DNA from: Psychrobacter sp. NG25
GTDB lineage: Bacteria; Pseudomonadota; Gammaproteobacteria; Pseudomonadales; Moraxellaceae
Assembly: GCF_015234355.1 (NCBI RefSeq)
Contig: NZ_JADGMV010000001.1
Span: 558,001-622,000 of the forward strand
Direction of reading: 5' to 3'
DNA: 64,000 bases
The translations under genes were made by a program, and so were the position numbers. Each line of letters opens with the position of its first letter. Positions within the stretch are counted from its first letter, which is position 1. The notes beneath the pieces were generated by a model. It was not told the DNA's origin. It did not search any database and saw nothing but the letters and a program-made list of their open reading frames with translations. Below are positions 18,159 through 27,321 of this stretch, piece after piece.

Positions 18159-20027
18159 ATGAGTAACTTTGATAACGAGCAAAATCGTCAGAAACCAGCT
18201 AAGGGCACGAGTAAATCTTCAAAAGAATACCTTCCAGATTATGTAAAAGCACGATCAAAGCACCACAAACCTCCACATCTAGGCACCTTCGATGTCGGGA
18301 TGTCAGTACCACAATGGCGACCCGACCACGTACCTGATACCCGTATCGACAAATTCACGTTTTTTATGGTATTGGCCATCCTTTTCAGTATCGCCATACC
18401 TTTGATACTATTCCCCGAACAAGGCAAAGCTTGGGTAGGAATAGCACGTAGCTTTGTGGTTGATAACTTTGGCTTCGCTTATCTAGCGTTCGGTGTTCTC
18501 GCCATGATGTTTGTCATTTACATCGTAATATCTGACATCGGTAAGATCAAACTAGGCCGCCCAGAAGAAACTCCTGAGTTTTCAGATTCTTCTTGGGCGT
18601 CCATGTTGTTTTGTGGCGGTATTGGTGCCAGCATCCTGTATTGGGGGCTGATTGAGTGGGCTTATTATTATCAAGGCCCTCCTTTTAATCTACCGGGCGG
18701 CTCACCTGATGCTATTCGCTGGGCAACCACCTACGGTATCTTTCACTGGGGTCCTGTCGCTTGGTCTATCTACTTAGTACCTGCTGTGCCTATCGCTTAT
18801 TTTTACTATGTGCGTCAGACACCCATACTCAAAGTTAGCCAAACGCTCATGCCATTGTTGGGTGAAAAGCTGGCTGGCAGTAACTGGGCCAAGATGCTTG
18901 ATGTACTATTTGTCTTCGGTATGGTTGGTGGTGGCGCGACGACTCTAGGTCTGGCCTCTCCGCTTATCAATGAAGGCTTACACAACCTGTTTGGTTTGCC
19001 ACGTAATACCACGATGCAGATTGTCGTGTTGTTAGTGACCACCATGATTTTTGCGTACAGTGCCTATCAAGGGTTAAAAGGCGGTATTCAAAAACTCTCC
19101 AACATTAACTTTTACTTAGCGGTCGCCTTCTTATTATTTATTTTGATTGTCGGGCCAACCGTCTTTATTTTGAATACAGGCTTAGAAGCGCTAGGGCGTT
19201 CTCTCACCGAAATGCCGCGTATGATGACCTATATCGAACCCTTTAAAGACTTCCCAGAGTTCGGCTTTGAGCACACGACCTTTCCACAAGATTGGACGGT
19301 TTTCTATTGGGCATGGTGGCTAGTATTTGCACCAACTATCGGTCTGTTTATTGCCAAAATATCTAGAGGACGTACCATACGCAATATGGTCTTGGGGTCT
19401 ATGTTCTATGGCTCGCTTGGCTGTGCCATGTTTATGATTATCTTAGGCAACTATGGTTTGTATCTACAGCTGACAGGTACGGTCGATGTGGTTGCAGTAC
19501 TCAATAATGAATCTCCAACGGCTGCCATCTTTGCGATACTAAACAGCTTGCCGATGTCTTATTTAGTCATCGCTGTGTTTACCTTTTTGGCCGTTATCTT
19601 TACCGCCACAACCTTTGACTCGATATCTTATATCTTGGCATCTGTCGTACAGGTAGAAGTAGATGACGAGCCACATCGTTGGAATCGCCTATTTTGGGCA
19701 TTTACTTTGTGCTTATTACCCGCCATTTTGATGTTTTTAGGAGATCTGCAAACCTTACAGACGGCTTCTATTATCGCCGGTGCACCGCTCATTGTTATCC
19801 TGTCTATGATGATGATATCTGTGATTAAAGCCGCTCGATATGATCTGGCTTATCAGCCTGATTACGGTCTAAAAACCATCCATATCGAAGAGCTACCTGA
19901 CAATGCACCGTGGGAAGTAGGCAAAACCTCAGAATCGCTCGAAGGCTCGGTTATGCATCAACATGAAGAGTGGGAGCAAATGCGTGAGGATACTGAAAAT
20001 GCTGAGAACGCGAAAAATGATGATTAA
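18159..20027 (+). CDS. BCCT family betaine/carnitine/choline transporter
   Basis: A 622-residue secondary transporter with 12 predicted transmembrane helices and long cytoplasmic ends. The glycine-rich TM3 segment reads FCGGIGASILYWGLIEWAYYYQGPP (about residues 150-173), closer to the CaiT-type ASILYW-x-x-x-EW-x-YY pattern than to BetP. The TM8 tryptophan box FYWAWWLVFAPTIGLFIAKISRGRTIR is at about 381-407. It should import or exchange a trimethylammonium compound such as glycine betaine, choline or carnitine, which suits a salt- or cold-tolerant organism. The N-terminal 60 residues are hydrophilic and basic. No bet or car genes are next to it, so the substrate stays open. Confidence 0.92.
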   Translation: MSNFDNEQNRQKPAKGTSKSSKEYLPDYVKARSKHHKPPHLGTFDVGMSVPQWRPDHVPDTRIDKFTFFMVLAILFSIAIPLILFPEQGKAWVGIARSFVVDNFGFAYLAFGVLAMMFVIYIVISDIGKIKLGRPEETPEFSDSSWASMLFCGGIGASILYWGLIEWAYYYQGPPFNLPGGSPDAIRWATTYGIFHWGPVAWSIYLVPAVPIAYFYYVRQTPILKVSQTLMPLLGEKLAGSNWAKMLDVLFVFGMVGGGATTLGLASPLINEGLHNLFGLPRNTTMQIVVLLVTTMIFAYSAYQGLKGGIQKLSNINFYLAVAFLLFILIVGPTVFILNTGLEALGRSLTEMPRMMTYIEPFKDFPEFGFEHTTFPQDWTVFYWAWWLVFAPTIGLFIAKISRGRTIRNMVLGSMFYGSLGCAMFMIILGNYGLYLQLTGTVDVVAVLNNESPTAAIFAILNSLPMSYLVIAVFTFLAVIFTATTFDSISYILASVVQVEVDDEPHRWNRLFWAFTLCLLPAILMFLGDLQTLQTASIIAGAPLIVILSMMMISVIKAARYDLAYQPDYGLKTIHIEELPDNAPWEVGKTSESLEGSVMHQHEEWEQMREDTENAENAKNDD

Positions 20028-20071
20028 TTATTACTAATAAAAATTACCATTAACGTTGTTTTAAAGCAGTC

Positions 20072-20107
20072 AAAAGGCTGGACTACCTTGATAGTCCAGC
20101 CTTTTTT
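20072..20107. terminator. Bidirectional terminator after the BCCT gene
   Basis: A perfect stem AAAAGGCTGGACTA / TAGTCCAGCCTTTT with loop CCTTGA is flanked by A and T runs. It lies between the convergent BCCT and C-S lyase genes. Confidence 0.92.
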
Positions 20108-20160
20108 GTTATCTAGATTTTTTGTTATATGGCCACTTTATAAAAGCTTGACGCTATCAC

Positions 20161-21324
20161 TCAGGGTTTAACATCATCACCTAACGCCGCATGCATACGA
20201 TTTAACCCTTCTAGCAATAACGCTCTAGGACATGCGACGTTAATACGCATTTTAAGATGCCCTTCATCACCATATTTGAATCCCGCACTCAACTCAACCT
20301 TGGCAGCTCGAAGGGTGTTATAAAGCACGTGATCATCTTCAGCATATGCCGAGCAATCCACCCAGATTAAGTATGAGGCTTCTGGGCGCATGACCTTAAT
20401 CTTAGGCAAATGCTCTTCTAAAAACTGCACCGTTAAATCAATATTGGCTTCGATATAGCTCAGCGCCTGCACCAACCACTCAGCGCCTTGCTCATAAGCC
20501 ACACGCATGGCCGTATAAGCAAATAAATTCAACTCATACTCGTCATTTAAGTGCTGCTGCTGGCTAATTTTTTTGACCAATGCCTCATCTGTTGCAAATA
20601 TCATAGAGCCTTTGATACCTGCAATGTTAAAGGTTTTGGTCATTGATGTCAGGCTTACAACATTGTGCTCGTAGCCTTTTGCTAGCGTTAGAAACGGTAT
20701 AAATGTGTGACCCGTTAAGGTCAAGTCTTGATGGATTTCATCACTGACAATCGCTACGTTATGCTTTTTACAAACAGAAAGTAATGCTTCAAGCTCATCA
20801 GTCGTCCACACTCGCCCGCCAGGATTATGCGGATTGCACAATAAATAAAGCTTAACATTATGCTCGATAATTTTGGCTTCGATATCGGCCAAGTCTAGAT
20901 GATACTTGCCCTCGACTTCCTTTAATGCAGAGAGCACGAGCTTACGGCCATTTTGCTCAACTTTGCTCATAAAGGGTGTATAAATAGGATCGTTCACCAA
21001 TACTGCTTCGCCTACTTCGGTAAAGACATTCATCATTAGCGCTAAGCTTGGTACAACACCGGGAGAGAATAAAATATTTTGCTTAGTAAGCTGCAAATCA
21101 TAGCGACTGCCATGCCATTTAATGATTGAGTCATATAAGGCATCGGTGGGTTTGGTATAACCCAATATGCCGTGCTGCACGACTTGCTCAACGGCATCTA
21201 AAATGGGCTGGGCGGCTTTAAAGTCCATGTCTGCGACCCATAACGGAATCGTGTCATCGGTATAATGCCATTTAAGTGACCCTGTATCACGCCTGTCGAT
21301 TATCTCATCAAAGTTGTATTGCAT
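20161..21324 (-). CDS. PatB/MalY family PLP-dependent cysteine-S-conjugate beta-lyase
   Basis: A 387-residue fold-type I PLP enzyme. MalY/PatB proteins cleave cystathionine or other cysteine S-conjugates to pyruvate, ammonia and a thiol; MalY additionally modulates the maltose activator in E. coli. Family signatures are the N-terminal NFDEIIDRRDTGSLKWHY and IPLWVADMDFKA (about residues 3-36), VVPSLALMMNVF, LLCNPHNPGGRVWT (about 162-175), SDEIHQDLTLTGHTFIP and the PLP lysine in SLTSMTKTFNIAG (about residue 225). The PLP-phosphate arginine-containing C-terminus is intact. It stands alone, convergent with the transporter. Cystathionine lyase activity is likely but not provable here. Confidence 0.9.
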   Translation of the reverse strand: MQYNFDEIIDRRDTGSLKWHYTDDTIPLWVADMDFKAAQPILDAVEQVVQHGILGYTKPTDALYDSIIKWHGSRYDLQLTKQNILFSPGVVPSLALMMNVFTEVGEAVLVNDPIYTPFMSKVEQNGRKLVLSALKEVEGKYHLDLADIEAKIIEHNVKLYLLCNPHNPGGRVWTTDELEALLSVCKKHNVAIVSDEIHQDLTLTGHTFIPFLTLAKGYEHNVVSLTSMTKTFNIAGIKGSMIFATDEALVKKISQQQHLNDEYELNLFAYTAMRVAYEQGAEWLVQALSYIEANIDLTVQFLEEHLPKIKVMRPEASYLIWVDCSAYAEDDHVLYNTLRAAKVELSAGFKYGDEGHLKMRINVACPRALLLEGLNRMHAALGDDVKP

Positions 21325-21691
21325 TGGACTTCTTCTTAATTATAAAAATAATGGTTTTGGGTATAAAAAATACAGTGTCGTATATGTACTACGTTACCGA
21401 TATACTTTATTGTATTTGTATCAATAGACGAATAGTTAGCATGCCTTTTTAGCGTGCCTTTAGAGCATAAATATCTATTCTCCGCTTGACCACTCTTTGA
21501 GCATATAAAGGGTATAAAGCATTTATTGATTGAATTGTCATTATAAGTTAATGTGAAATTCGTATAGTTAATTTTACGTACCGATTGGAACTCAGGTCAT
21601 CACAGTATACTAATACTATCAACCTGATGATTCCAAGTCACCTATAACCCCACCCTAAAGTCTCTATGGCTTTTTTACAGGACGATGCATA
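21325..21691. other. Divergent intergenic region with a stem-loop
   Basis: A 367-bp AT-rich gap between the divergent C-S lyase and YadA-like genes. The notable content is an extended stem-loop at 21585-21636. No gene was seen. Confidence 0.5.
21585..21636 (+). promoter_or_regulatory. Stem-loop upstream of the YadA-like gene
   Basis: Nested arms TTGGAA / TTCCAA, TCAGGT / ACCTGA and AGTAT / ATACT build a near-continuous hairpin about 55 bp before the ATG. It has no T-run, so a leader structure or operator is more likely than a terminator. Function is unknown. Confidence 0.35.
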
Positions 21692-22543
21692 ATGAAAATG
21701 GACTTTCTATCAAACGTAGCACTTAAAAGTACAACACTCAAAGTTGGTATCCTTACTTTAGCTATCGCCGCAACCACGGCATGCTCGACGATGGCAACAG
21801 GCGCTGAGCATAAAATGTCAGATGCTCCAACCACTGCAACTGCGACTAGCAGTACTGCCATCACGCTTGGCAACGCTGCCACGACTAGCGGCACTAATGA
21901 TACCGTCGCTATCGGTAGTCAGGCCAATGCAGGTCTGAATTCAGCAACGGCTGTAGGCGGTCAAGCCAATGCAGCAGGTCTAGGCTCAACGTCTATCGGT
22001 TGGCAATCAAAAGCAACCGCTGAACGCGCGCAAGCGTTCGGTCATCTAGCCAATGCTAGCGGTGTACGCTCTACCGCAGTTGGTGAAGCAGCCATGGCTG
22101 GTGGTACTAACGATACAGTCGCCGTCGGTAATAAAGCCAATGCAGGTCTGAACTCAGCAACGGCTGTCGGCGGCGAAGCCAATGCTGCTGGTCTAGGTTC
22201 AACGTCTATCGGCTGGAAATCCAAAGCCACAAGCGAGCGCGCACAAGCGTTCGGTCATTTAGCTGACGCTAGTGGCGTTCGTGCTACGGCAGTCGGTGAA
22301 GCGGCAGCAGCACAAGGTGCAAATTCGGTCGCGGTCGGTAATAAATCTATGGCAGCTGGCATGAATAGCATCGCTATCGGTAACGAGGCAAAAGCAGCTA
22401 AAAATAACCAAGTCGTCTTAGGTAGTGCCGGACAAGTACAATCAAGTACCGCAGCACAATCAGGTACGGTCAGAATCGTCACTATCGATGACAATGGCAC
22501 GCTAGGTACGATGATGGTTGATTACTACCAAAAAGCTAAATAA
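21692..22543 (+). CDS. YadA-head-repeat lipoprotein without an anchor domain
   Basis: A 283-residue protein made almost wholly of YadA/collagen-binding head repeats (motifs such as TVAIGSQANAG, SATAVGG, STSIGW and NSIAIGNEAKA). This is the left-handed beta-roll seen in trimeric autotransporter adhesins. The N-terminus is a signal peptide with a lipobox-like ATTAC; Cys31 would be lipidated. A 71-residue block (67-137) is repeated almost exactly at 138-208. After the head only about 40 residues remain (QVVLGSAGQVQ...VDYYQKAK), with no coiled-coil stalk and no four-strand YadA anchor. It is thus either a lipid-anchored beta-roll or a head split from its barrel. A strong terminator follows. Confidence 0.82.
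   Translation: MKMDFLSNVALKSTTLKVGILTLAIAATTACSTMATGAEHKMSDAPTTATATSSTAITLGNAATTSGTNDTVAIGSQANAGLNSATAVGGQANAAGLGSTSIGWQSKATAERAQAFGHLANASGVRSTAVGEAAMAGGTNDTVAVGNKANAGLNSATAVGGEANAAGLGSTSIGWKSKATSERAQAFGHLADASGVRATAVGEAAAAQGANSVAVGNKSMAAGMNSIAIGNEAKAAKNNQVVLGSAGQVQSSTAAQSGTVRIVTIDDNGTLGTMMVDYYQKAK
21890..22315 (+). repeat. 213-bp direct repeat inside the YadA-like gene
   Basis: Two adjacent copies (21890-22102 and 22103-22315) encode the duplicated 71-residue block of the head domain. They differ at scattered positions, mostly silent or conservative, which points to a fairly recent in-frame duplication. Confidence 0.8.
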
Positions 22544-22599
22544 TTATAGTTGAGTGGTCAACACTGACGCTGGTGTAGTCAGTCATACTAGATAAAATC

Positions 22600-22628
22600 A
22601 AAAACCTCGCGATTGCGAGGTTTTTTTG
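22600..22628 (+). terminator. Intrinsic terminator after the YadA-like gene
   Basis: The stem AAAACCTCGC / GCGAGGTTTT with loop GATT is followed by TTTTTT. Confidence 0.88.
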
Positions 22629-22706
22629 GTTGGTATGTTTGATTTTCTTGATGGTATTTTGAAGTGCTGCGTTAGATTTCATGGTTATCAAAGTTATTAT
22701 GAAGTG

Positions 22707-22857
22707 GGAGCCAATCCTGCCATCCGCTATTATCTGCTTATCTAGGCGTGGCGCGGCAACGGTTTGGGTCATTCCTGTTTGGTGACGAGACTGCCCCAAA
22801 ACCTAGCCTTCGCAACACGTCTATTCAAGCAGGATAGCCGCTACTGTCAGGGCTAAA
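22707..22857 (+). repeat. Palindromic interspersed repeat family A, copy 2
   Basis: It begins GGAGCCAATC and ends GATAGCCGCTACTGTCAGGGCT. Near the left end TCCGCTATTATCT pairs conceptually with the right end AGGATAGCCGCTA. The termini match the reverse-oriented element at 15733-15877, while the central about 60 bp are unrelated. Length (about 150 bp) is close to that of copy 1. Confidence 0.65.
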
Positions 22858-22893
22858 CCGCGTTTCAAGGCGACTATTGAATGATAACTAACT

Positions 22894-24309
22894 TTAGACA
22901 GTTGAAAAAGATTCATCGATACTTTGCTTAAAAGATAGTTCTTTAATAGATTCAATTAGCTTTGTCTCATTCATAGCAATAAGCTGTTTAAACTCTGGAT
23001 AACTTGCAACATGTTGGGGAATGGATAGCTTAAACTTGTGGATACTGCCACCAAAACCATTAAGCAATCCCATATTTAGCACCAAGTTATCCTCTTCTGT
23101 AGGAGCAATATAACCTCCAATATTCGCTTTATATAAAAACAAGTATGACAGGACTTGATTAAGGTCATCTCTATCGATTTTATTATCTTTCATACGCTTA
23201 TATTTCGCGTCTAAAATAATACGATTGTCTTTCACAAAATCAGGATAACGACGCACGTTATTACCTGAAAGCTTTTGAGCATACACCTTGATACCACCTT
23301 GTCGGGTATTGTTAGTGGGATGGTCATATCCAATAGGACGTAGTAGCGTGTTGAGGTACTCCTCCCATAACCACGCTCCATCAAACAAAATGCCGTGAGC
23401 CTTATCGTCGTTGTGAGCGTATTTTAGACCTTCATAACGTAAGATTTGCAGACAGATTTTTTGCAGGCCACTGTATTCCGTAAAGTAAGGATGTACAAAA
23501 GGCTTACGGTTAGTATTGATAATAGTATGTCGGTCGCGTACATGATATGACGGAGTATGTTGGACAATCAGATTGACGAAATCAAGTGTTTCGCTGTCGC
23601 TATGCAGCACATCCCTCATGTTAGGTTTTTGTTTGATAAGCTCTATGGCATGACGAATAAGCTGGGAGATTGGGTTATCAAAACTATGCTCGCGCACACT
23701 GTAGGCAACGTTGCCTCGAAACGGCAAGTTTTTGCATATATGGGCTTTGATGTCGATAGCCCCTTTGAGGCTACTGTCGTTATAGCTTTGCTTTTGATAC
23801 TCTTTATACAGGCCTTGTGAGAGTGCTCTTTTAAGAAAATAAGGAAATAGATATACCAAAAAATCAAATAAATTGGTTTGATTTCGACTGTGCTTTAAGT
23901 CAAACAGGTTAATACACAATACTTTTTGCAGCATATAATGTAGAAAATAATCTTCTTCAATAACCTCTTCTTGATTGGCTTGGGCATCACTATCGACAAC
24001 AGAAGCCCGAGCAAAACGGGACTGGATTTTTAACTGTGTATCTCTCACACCAATAAAGCCCATGACGTTGCCTGTCTCTAAAATGGTCTGAGACTCATTA
24101 ACCTTTAATTCAAAAATTGGCTTACTGGCAATATCGTCTTCGTTATCTTCAAAATGAGCAGCGAAAATCAATAAATTGGGGTGTGCGGTCACTAGCTCGC
24201 CAATACTTTTACTAGCGAGTAGTGATAAATCATCTATAACTTTATTAACATTCGAAACATTAGCGTCTAAAATTAATGAAGAATTATCCGTCGTTACGAT
24301 CATCATCAA
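22894..24309 (-). CDS. mcrC: McrC-like nuclease subunit of an McrBC system
   Basis: A 471-residue McrC homologue. McrC supplies the nuclease to the McrB GTPase ring that cuts modified-cytosine DNA. The C-terminal half has the PD-(D/E)xK core: RRYPDFVKDNRIILDAKYKRM (about residues 354-374), followed by DDLNQVLSYLFLY. The N-terminal half (ELVTAHPNLLIFAAHF, VMGFIGVRDTQLKIQSRF) is the usual McrC beta-rich McrB-interaction region. It overlaps the end of mcrB by 26 bp, so the pair is translationally coupled. Length is larger than E. coli McrC (about 348), as in many McrC-type proteins with PF10117. Confidence 0.88.
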   Translation of the reverse strand: MMMIVTTDNSSLILDANVSNVNKVIDDLSLLASKSIGELVTAHPNLLIFAAHFEDNEDDIASKPIFELKVNESQTILETGNVMGFIGVRDTQLKIQSRFARASVVDSDAQANQEEVIEEDYFLHYMLQKVLCINLFDLKHSRNQTNLFDFLVYLFPYFLKRALSQGLYKEYQKQSYNDSSLKGAIDIKAHICKNLPFRGNVAYSVREHSFDNPISQLIRHAIELIKQKPNMRDVLHSDSETLDFVNLIVQHTPSYHVRDRHTIINTNRKPFVHPYFTEYSGLQKICLQILRYEGLKYAHNDDKAHGILFDGAWLWEEYLNTLLRPIGYDHPTNNTRQGGIKVYAQKLSGNNVRRYPDFVKDNRIILDAKYKRMKDNKIDRDDLNQVLSYLFLYKANIGGYIAPTEEDNLVLNMGLLNGFGGSIHKFKLSIPQHVASYPEFKQLIAMNETKLIESIKELSFKQSIDESFSTV

Positions 24310-26434
24310 ACCCTAACTGTAGATTATAAGCATCTTTTAACCCTTGAATCTGTTGCTCAGCATCGGGATAACCACGCAGATATTCAAAAAGTAGCGACTC
24401 TAAATGATATGTCCATAACTTATCAAAGTCGCCATCATAGTTGGCAAGCTTTAGGAAGTAAGATGGGCCAACATGATAAGCCGAATTCAACCCTTGCACA
24501 GATTCGATAGCCTTGTTTAAATCCATTAGGCGCTGTTCAGCTTCCTCTGCCCAATCATCAATTTGACCTTCCCACATAGATAGTCGATCTGCTGATTTGA
24601 TTTCTTTCCATGCAAAACGGCGGCGCATAGCAAAATCAAAAGACTCAACACTGCGGTCGATGTCATTCATAGTGCCGATGATATAGACGTTATCTGGTAT
24701 ATAAAAACCTTCTTTGAATACATCTTCGTCCGTTTGCAAATTAGCATATTGAGTAGTGACTCTACCACTCTCTCCTCGATAGCCAGGGTCAATAGAGAAG
24801 AAAAGCTCACCCAATACTTTAGAGATTTCAGCACGATTAATCTCATCCAAAATAATAATAAATTTTTTATTTTTATCGCTCGTATCGGACATTCTCAAGG
24901 CATATTTTTCTTTGATATAATTACAAACTGGTATTAAGTAAGGCTTCCAATCTATTACTTTGCCAGTTTCAAAATAAGTTTGAATATAGCTTTTAGTAAC
25001 TATCATCGGTGTTTGTTTGATTGTGTCAGGTATAGCAACACAATCACCTTTCTTATTTATCGTTATTCGAAAAGGATTACCCTGAACACGTGTCTTAAGC
25101 TCCAACCCTTCTTCAGCAACATCCTCTATAAAACTCGCATAAGCTTGATCAAAATTATCGAGTTCTTGATTGGCTTGATTTTTGAGTGCTCTTTTACAAA
25201 ATTTCTTAAAACTACCATCTCGTAGCTCAAAACCAACTTCTCCATTTTCATTTTGAATAGGTCGTAAGCCTTCTACAAAGTCGGTATAGTCATAAGATGG
25301 ATGAAACTGAATAAGTTCATATTCTGCGCCCCATTCCTCAGCCAACGTTTTAGCTAAATAGGTTTTGCCTGTTCCGGGTGCACCTGTAAGAACAATGTTT
25401 TTGTTGGCTAGTAATAACTCGCTAATTTCTTTGACTAATGGATGGATTGTAGGTTTCTGGATATCTTGTGCAACTTCATCACTGTTCACTCTTAACTTAT
25501 TGGTCAACTCATAAACCTTTTTATAAACTTCAAACAAACCTCCTTTGAGGTCATTAATGATGCTGTAGTAGTCAATCAAAGAAAGATATTTACTGTTCAT
25601 TTTTATCTGACGACCGTATAAATAATACTTTCCTTTCTCAAAATCATTTATGTCTGTAATATTATTATCTAGACTGAACCCTCTATCCTCAAGCTTAGTT
25701 ATCTCATCGCTCTCTCTTAAAGATATGAAAGCTTCCATATAAGGTTTTATATATTCAAAATTAGGTCTTCGTTCACTTTCTACGTAACGAGTGTTAAACC
25801 CTAGTCCATAACCAACTACACCATCTCGTAAATAGATACGATATTGCACTTCATCAGAACCACCAACGTTGACTGCCCAATCCCTATCCTTACTCTCATA
25901 AGTGAAAAATTGCTTTGCGCTATTCGGACGTTTCAGATCAGCTAAATGCTGTCTTATTTTCACAAAGCGTGTTGCAAAGTCATAAATATCATTATTAACA
26001 TATTTGATTAATGCCTCTATATCGTTAATGTGAAGCATACTTTTTTGAACATAATTTAGTTCAAAAATAGCCTCTATAAGCTCATCACGTAAACGCCACT
26101 CAAACAAACCACCAGTTATTTTTTCACCTGTCATAGTAACTAGCCACCAATTTGGCGATCCATCCTCCCTGATTATCTCAAAGCGATCTAACTTACCTTG
26201 CAAGCGAGCACTAAACTGAGTAATAAACCCACTTATTGAAGTAGGATGAGTATGATATTTCTCAGCCAAATACTTACAGGTAGCTTTATGTTCTGGTTCT
26301 AAATAAAAGATACTCAGTGCAAATTTGTAGTTGTTAGACATAAAACTGTCATCCGACAGTATCCCTATCCAATCTTGTTTAGTGACTTGGGGTGGGCAAT
26401 TATAATCACCATCCTTTACGATAATTTGTTGCAC
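24284..26434 (-). CDS. mcrB: McrB-like AAA+ GTPase subunit of an McrBC system
   Basis: A 716-residue McrB-type motor. The AAA+ domain starts near residue 340 with Walker A GAPGTGKTYLAK (about 351-362). Walker B and sensor follow: FIIILDEINRAEISKVLGELFFSID, and GTMNDIDRSVESFDFAMRRRFAWKEI carries the McrB signature MN-x-x-DRS. The first 120 residues look like a winged-helix region (YLAEKYHTHPTSISGF). Residues 200-280 (VQYRIYLRDGVVGYGLGF...) are probably the DNA/modification-recognition domain and are unlike E. coli McrB's. The specificity could therefore be for another modified base. The gene is slightly AT-rich. No anti-phage genes other than mcrC are adjacent. Confidence 0.88.
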   Translation of the reverse strand: MQQIIVKDGDYNCPPQVTKQDWIGILSDDSFMSNNYKFALSIFYLEPEHKATCKYLAEKYHTHPTSISGFITQFSARLQGKLDRFEIIREDGSPNWWLVTMTGEKITGGLFEWRLRDELIEAIFELNYVQKSMLHINDIEALIKYVNNDIYDFATRFVKIRQHLADLKRPNSAKQFFTYESKDRDWAVNVGGSDEVQYRIYLRDGVVGYGLGFNTRYVESERRPNFEYIKPYMEAFISLRESDEITKLEDRGFSLDNNITDINDFEKGKYYLYGRQIKMNSKYLSLIDYYSIINDLKGGLFEVYKKVYELTNKLRVNSDEVAQDIQKPTIHPLVKEISELLLANKNIVLTGAPGTGKTYLAKTLAEEWGAEYELIQFHPSYDYTDFVEGLRPIQNENGEVGFELRDGSFKKFCKRALKNQANQELDNFDQAYASFIEDVAEEGLELKTRVQGNPFRITINKKGDCVAIPDTIKQTPMIVTKSYIQTYFETGKVIDWKPYLIPVCNYIKEKYALRMSDTSDKNKKFIIILDEINRAEISKVLGELFFSIDPGYRGESGRVTTQYANLQTDEDVFKEGFYIPDNVYIIGTMNDIDRSVESFDFAMRRRFAWKEIKSADRLSMWEGQIDDWAEEAEQRLMDLNKAIESVQGLNSAYHVGPSYFLKLANYDGDFDKLWTYHLESLLFEYLRGYPDAEQQIQGLKDAYNLQLGFDDDRNDG

Positions 26435-26520
26435 TGAAGCATCCTTTTAACAAAATTTTCGCTATGACTATAAAGTAACAACGTTCAAAATACTGAAAGC
26501 TTGGTTCACATTGATTAAGC

Positions 26521-27321
26521 CTAACACCCCTTAAACTCAGCCTCACGTCTCTCAACCATCGCCATCACGCCCTCTTTCGCATCTTCTGAATGAAACAGCG
26601 GCGGCAGATAACTATGAATATTGGCCAATGCAGTCGCGGCACCATTACGACTGGCATCTTGCGCTGAAGACAATGCCCCTCTCACACCCAAAGGCGCAGC
26701 TTTACAGATCTCTTGTGCCAGCGTCAATGCACGCTCGTATTCAGTCCCATTTGCCACCACTTCGCTGACCAAATTCAGTCTATCAGCCGTTTGCGCATCG
26801 AACGCCTTACCCGTGAGTAGATACGGCATGGCTTTTTGCCAACCTGCTGCCGCGACAAAACGCACCGTCGCACCGCCAAACGGCATGATACCGCGCTGGA
26901 CTTCCATTTGTGCAAAGTTGCAGTTGTCACTAGCAATGACCACATCACTATTTAGCATCAGCTCGATAGCTACCGTAAAGCAAGTGCCTTTGACCGCTAC
27001 GACCACAGGTTTGGTACGCAGTTTTCCACCGATACCCCACGGGTCGATTTGGTTACCATCAAACTCAAAAACACCATCGTTTAGCTTGTCTTGCAGCTCG
27101 ACCAAATCCAGCCCAGCGGTAAAGTGATCACCATGCGCAAATATCAGCGCACAGCGTAAGTTGTCGTCTTGCTCGTAGCGTGTCATCGCATCAGACAGCT
27201 GAACAATCATATGACTGTCAAAGGCGTTGCGTTTATTGGCGCGATTTAGCCCGACAAGGCAAACATGGCCTTGCGTGTTATAAGTGATGCGGTTTTCTGT
27301 GGCGTTGCTGTCCGTAGTCAT
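26521..27321 (-). CDS. Enoyl-CoA hydratase/isomerase (crotonase) family protein
   Basis: A 266-residue crotonase-fold protein acting on acyl-CoA, most likely hydrating or isomerising enoyl-CoA in fatty-acid or amino-acid breakdown. Seen are VCLVGLNRANKRNAFDSHMI (about residues 16-35), the oxyanion strand FAHGDHFTAGLDLVEL near 64-79, and MEVQRGIMPFGGATVRF near 142-158, in which a glutamate corresponds to one crotonase catalytic position. YLLTGKAFDAQTADRLNLVSEVV is typical of the family. Substrate specificity cannot be read. It is monocistronic, transcribed towards the McrBC locus, with an 86-bp gap. Confidence 0.88.
   Translation of the reverse strand: MTTDSNATENRITYNTQGHVCLVGLNRANKRNAFDSHMIVQLSDAMTRYEQDDNLRCALIFAHGDHFTAGLDLVELQDKLNDGVFEFDGNQIDPWGIGGKLRTKPVVVAVKGTCFTVAIELMLNSDVVIASDNCNFAQMEVQRGIMPFGGATVRFVAAAGWQKAMPYLLTGKAFDAQTADRLNLVSEVVANGTEYERALTLAQEICKAAPLGVRGALSSAQDASRNGAATALANIHSYLPPLFHSEDAKEGVMAMVERREAEFKGC

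Larger units (their letters stand above)
22544..22893. other. Intergenic gap with terminator and repeat
   Basis: This 350-bp stretch between the YadA-like gene and mcrC holds a terminator (22600-22628) and the second family-A palindromic repeat (22707-22857). No gene was seen. Confidence 0.6.

Noticed and set aside
22707..22857. Integron attC site
   Set aside because: The element is an imperfect palindrome with conserved ends, but the GTTRRRY core and an integrase are absent.
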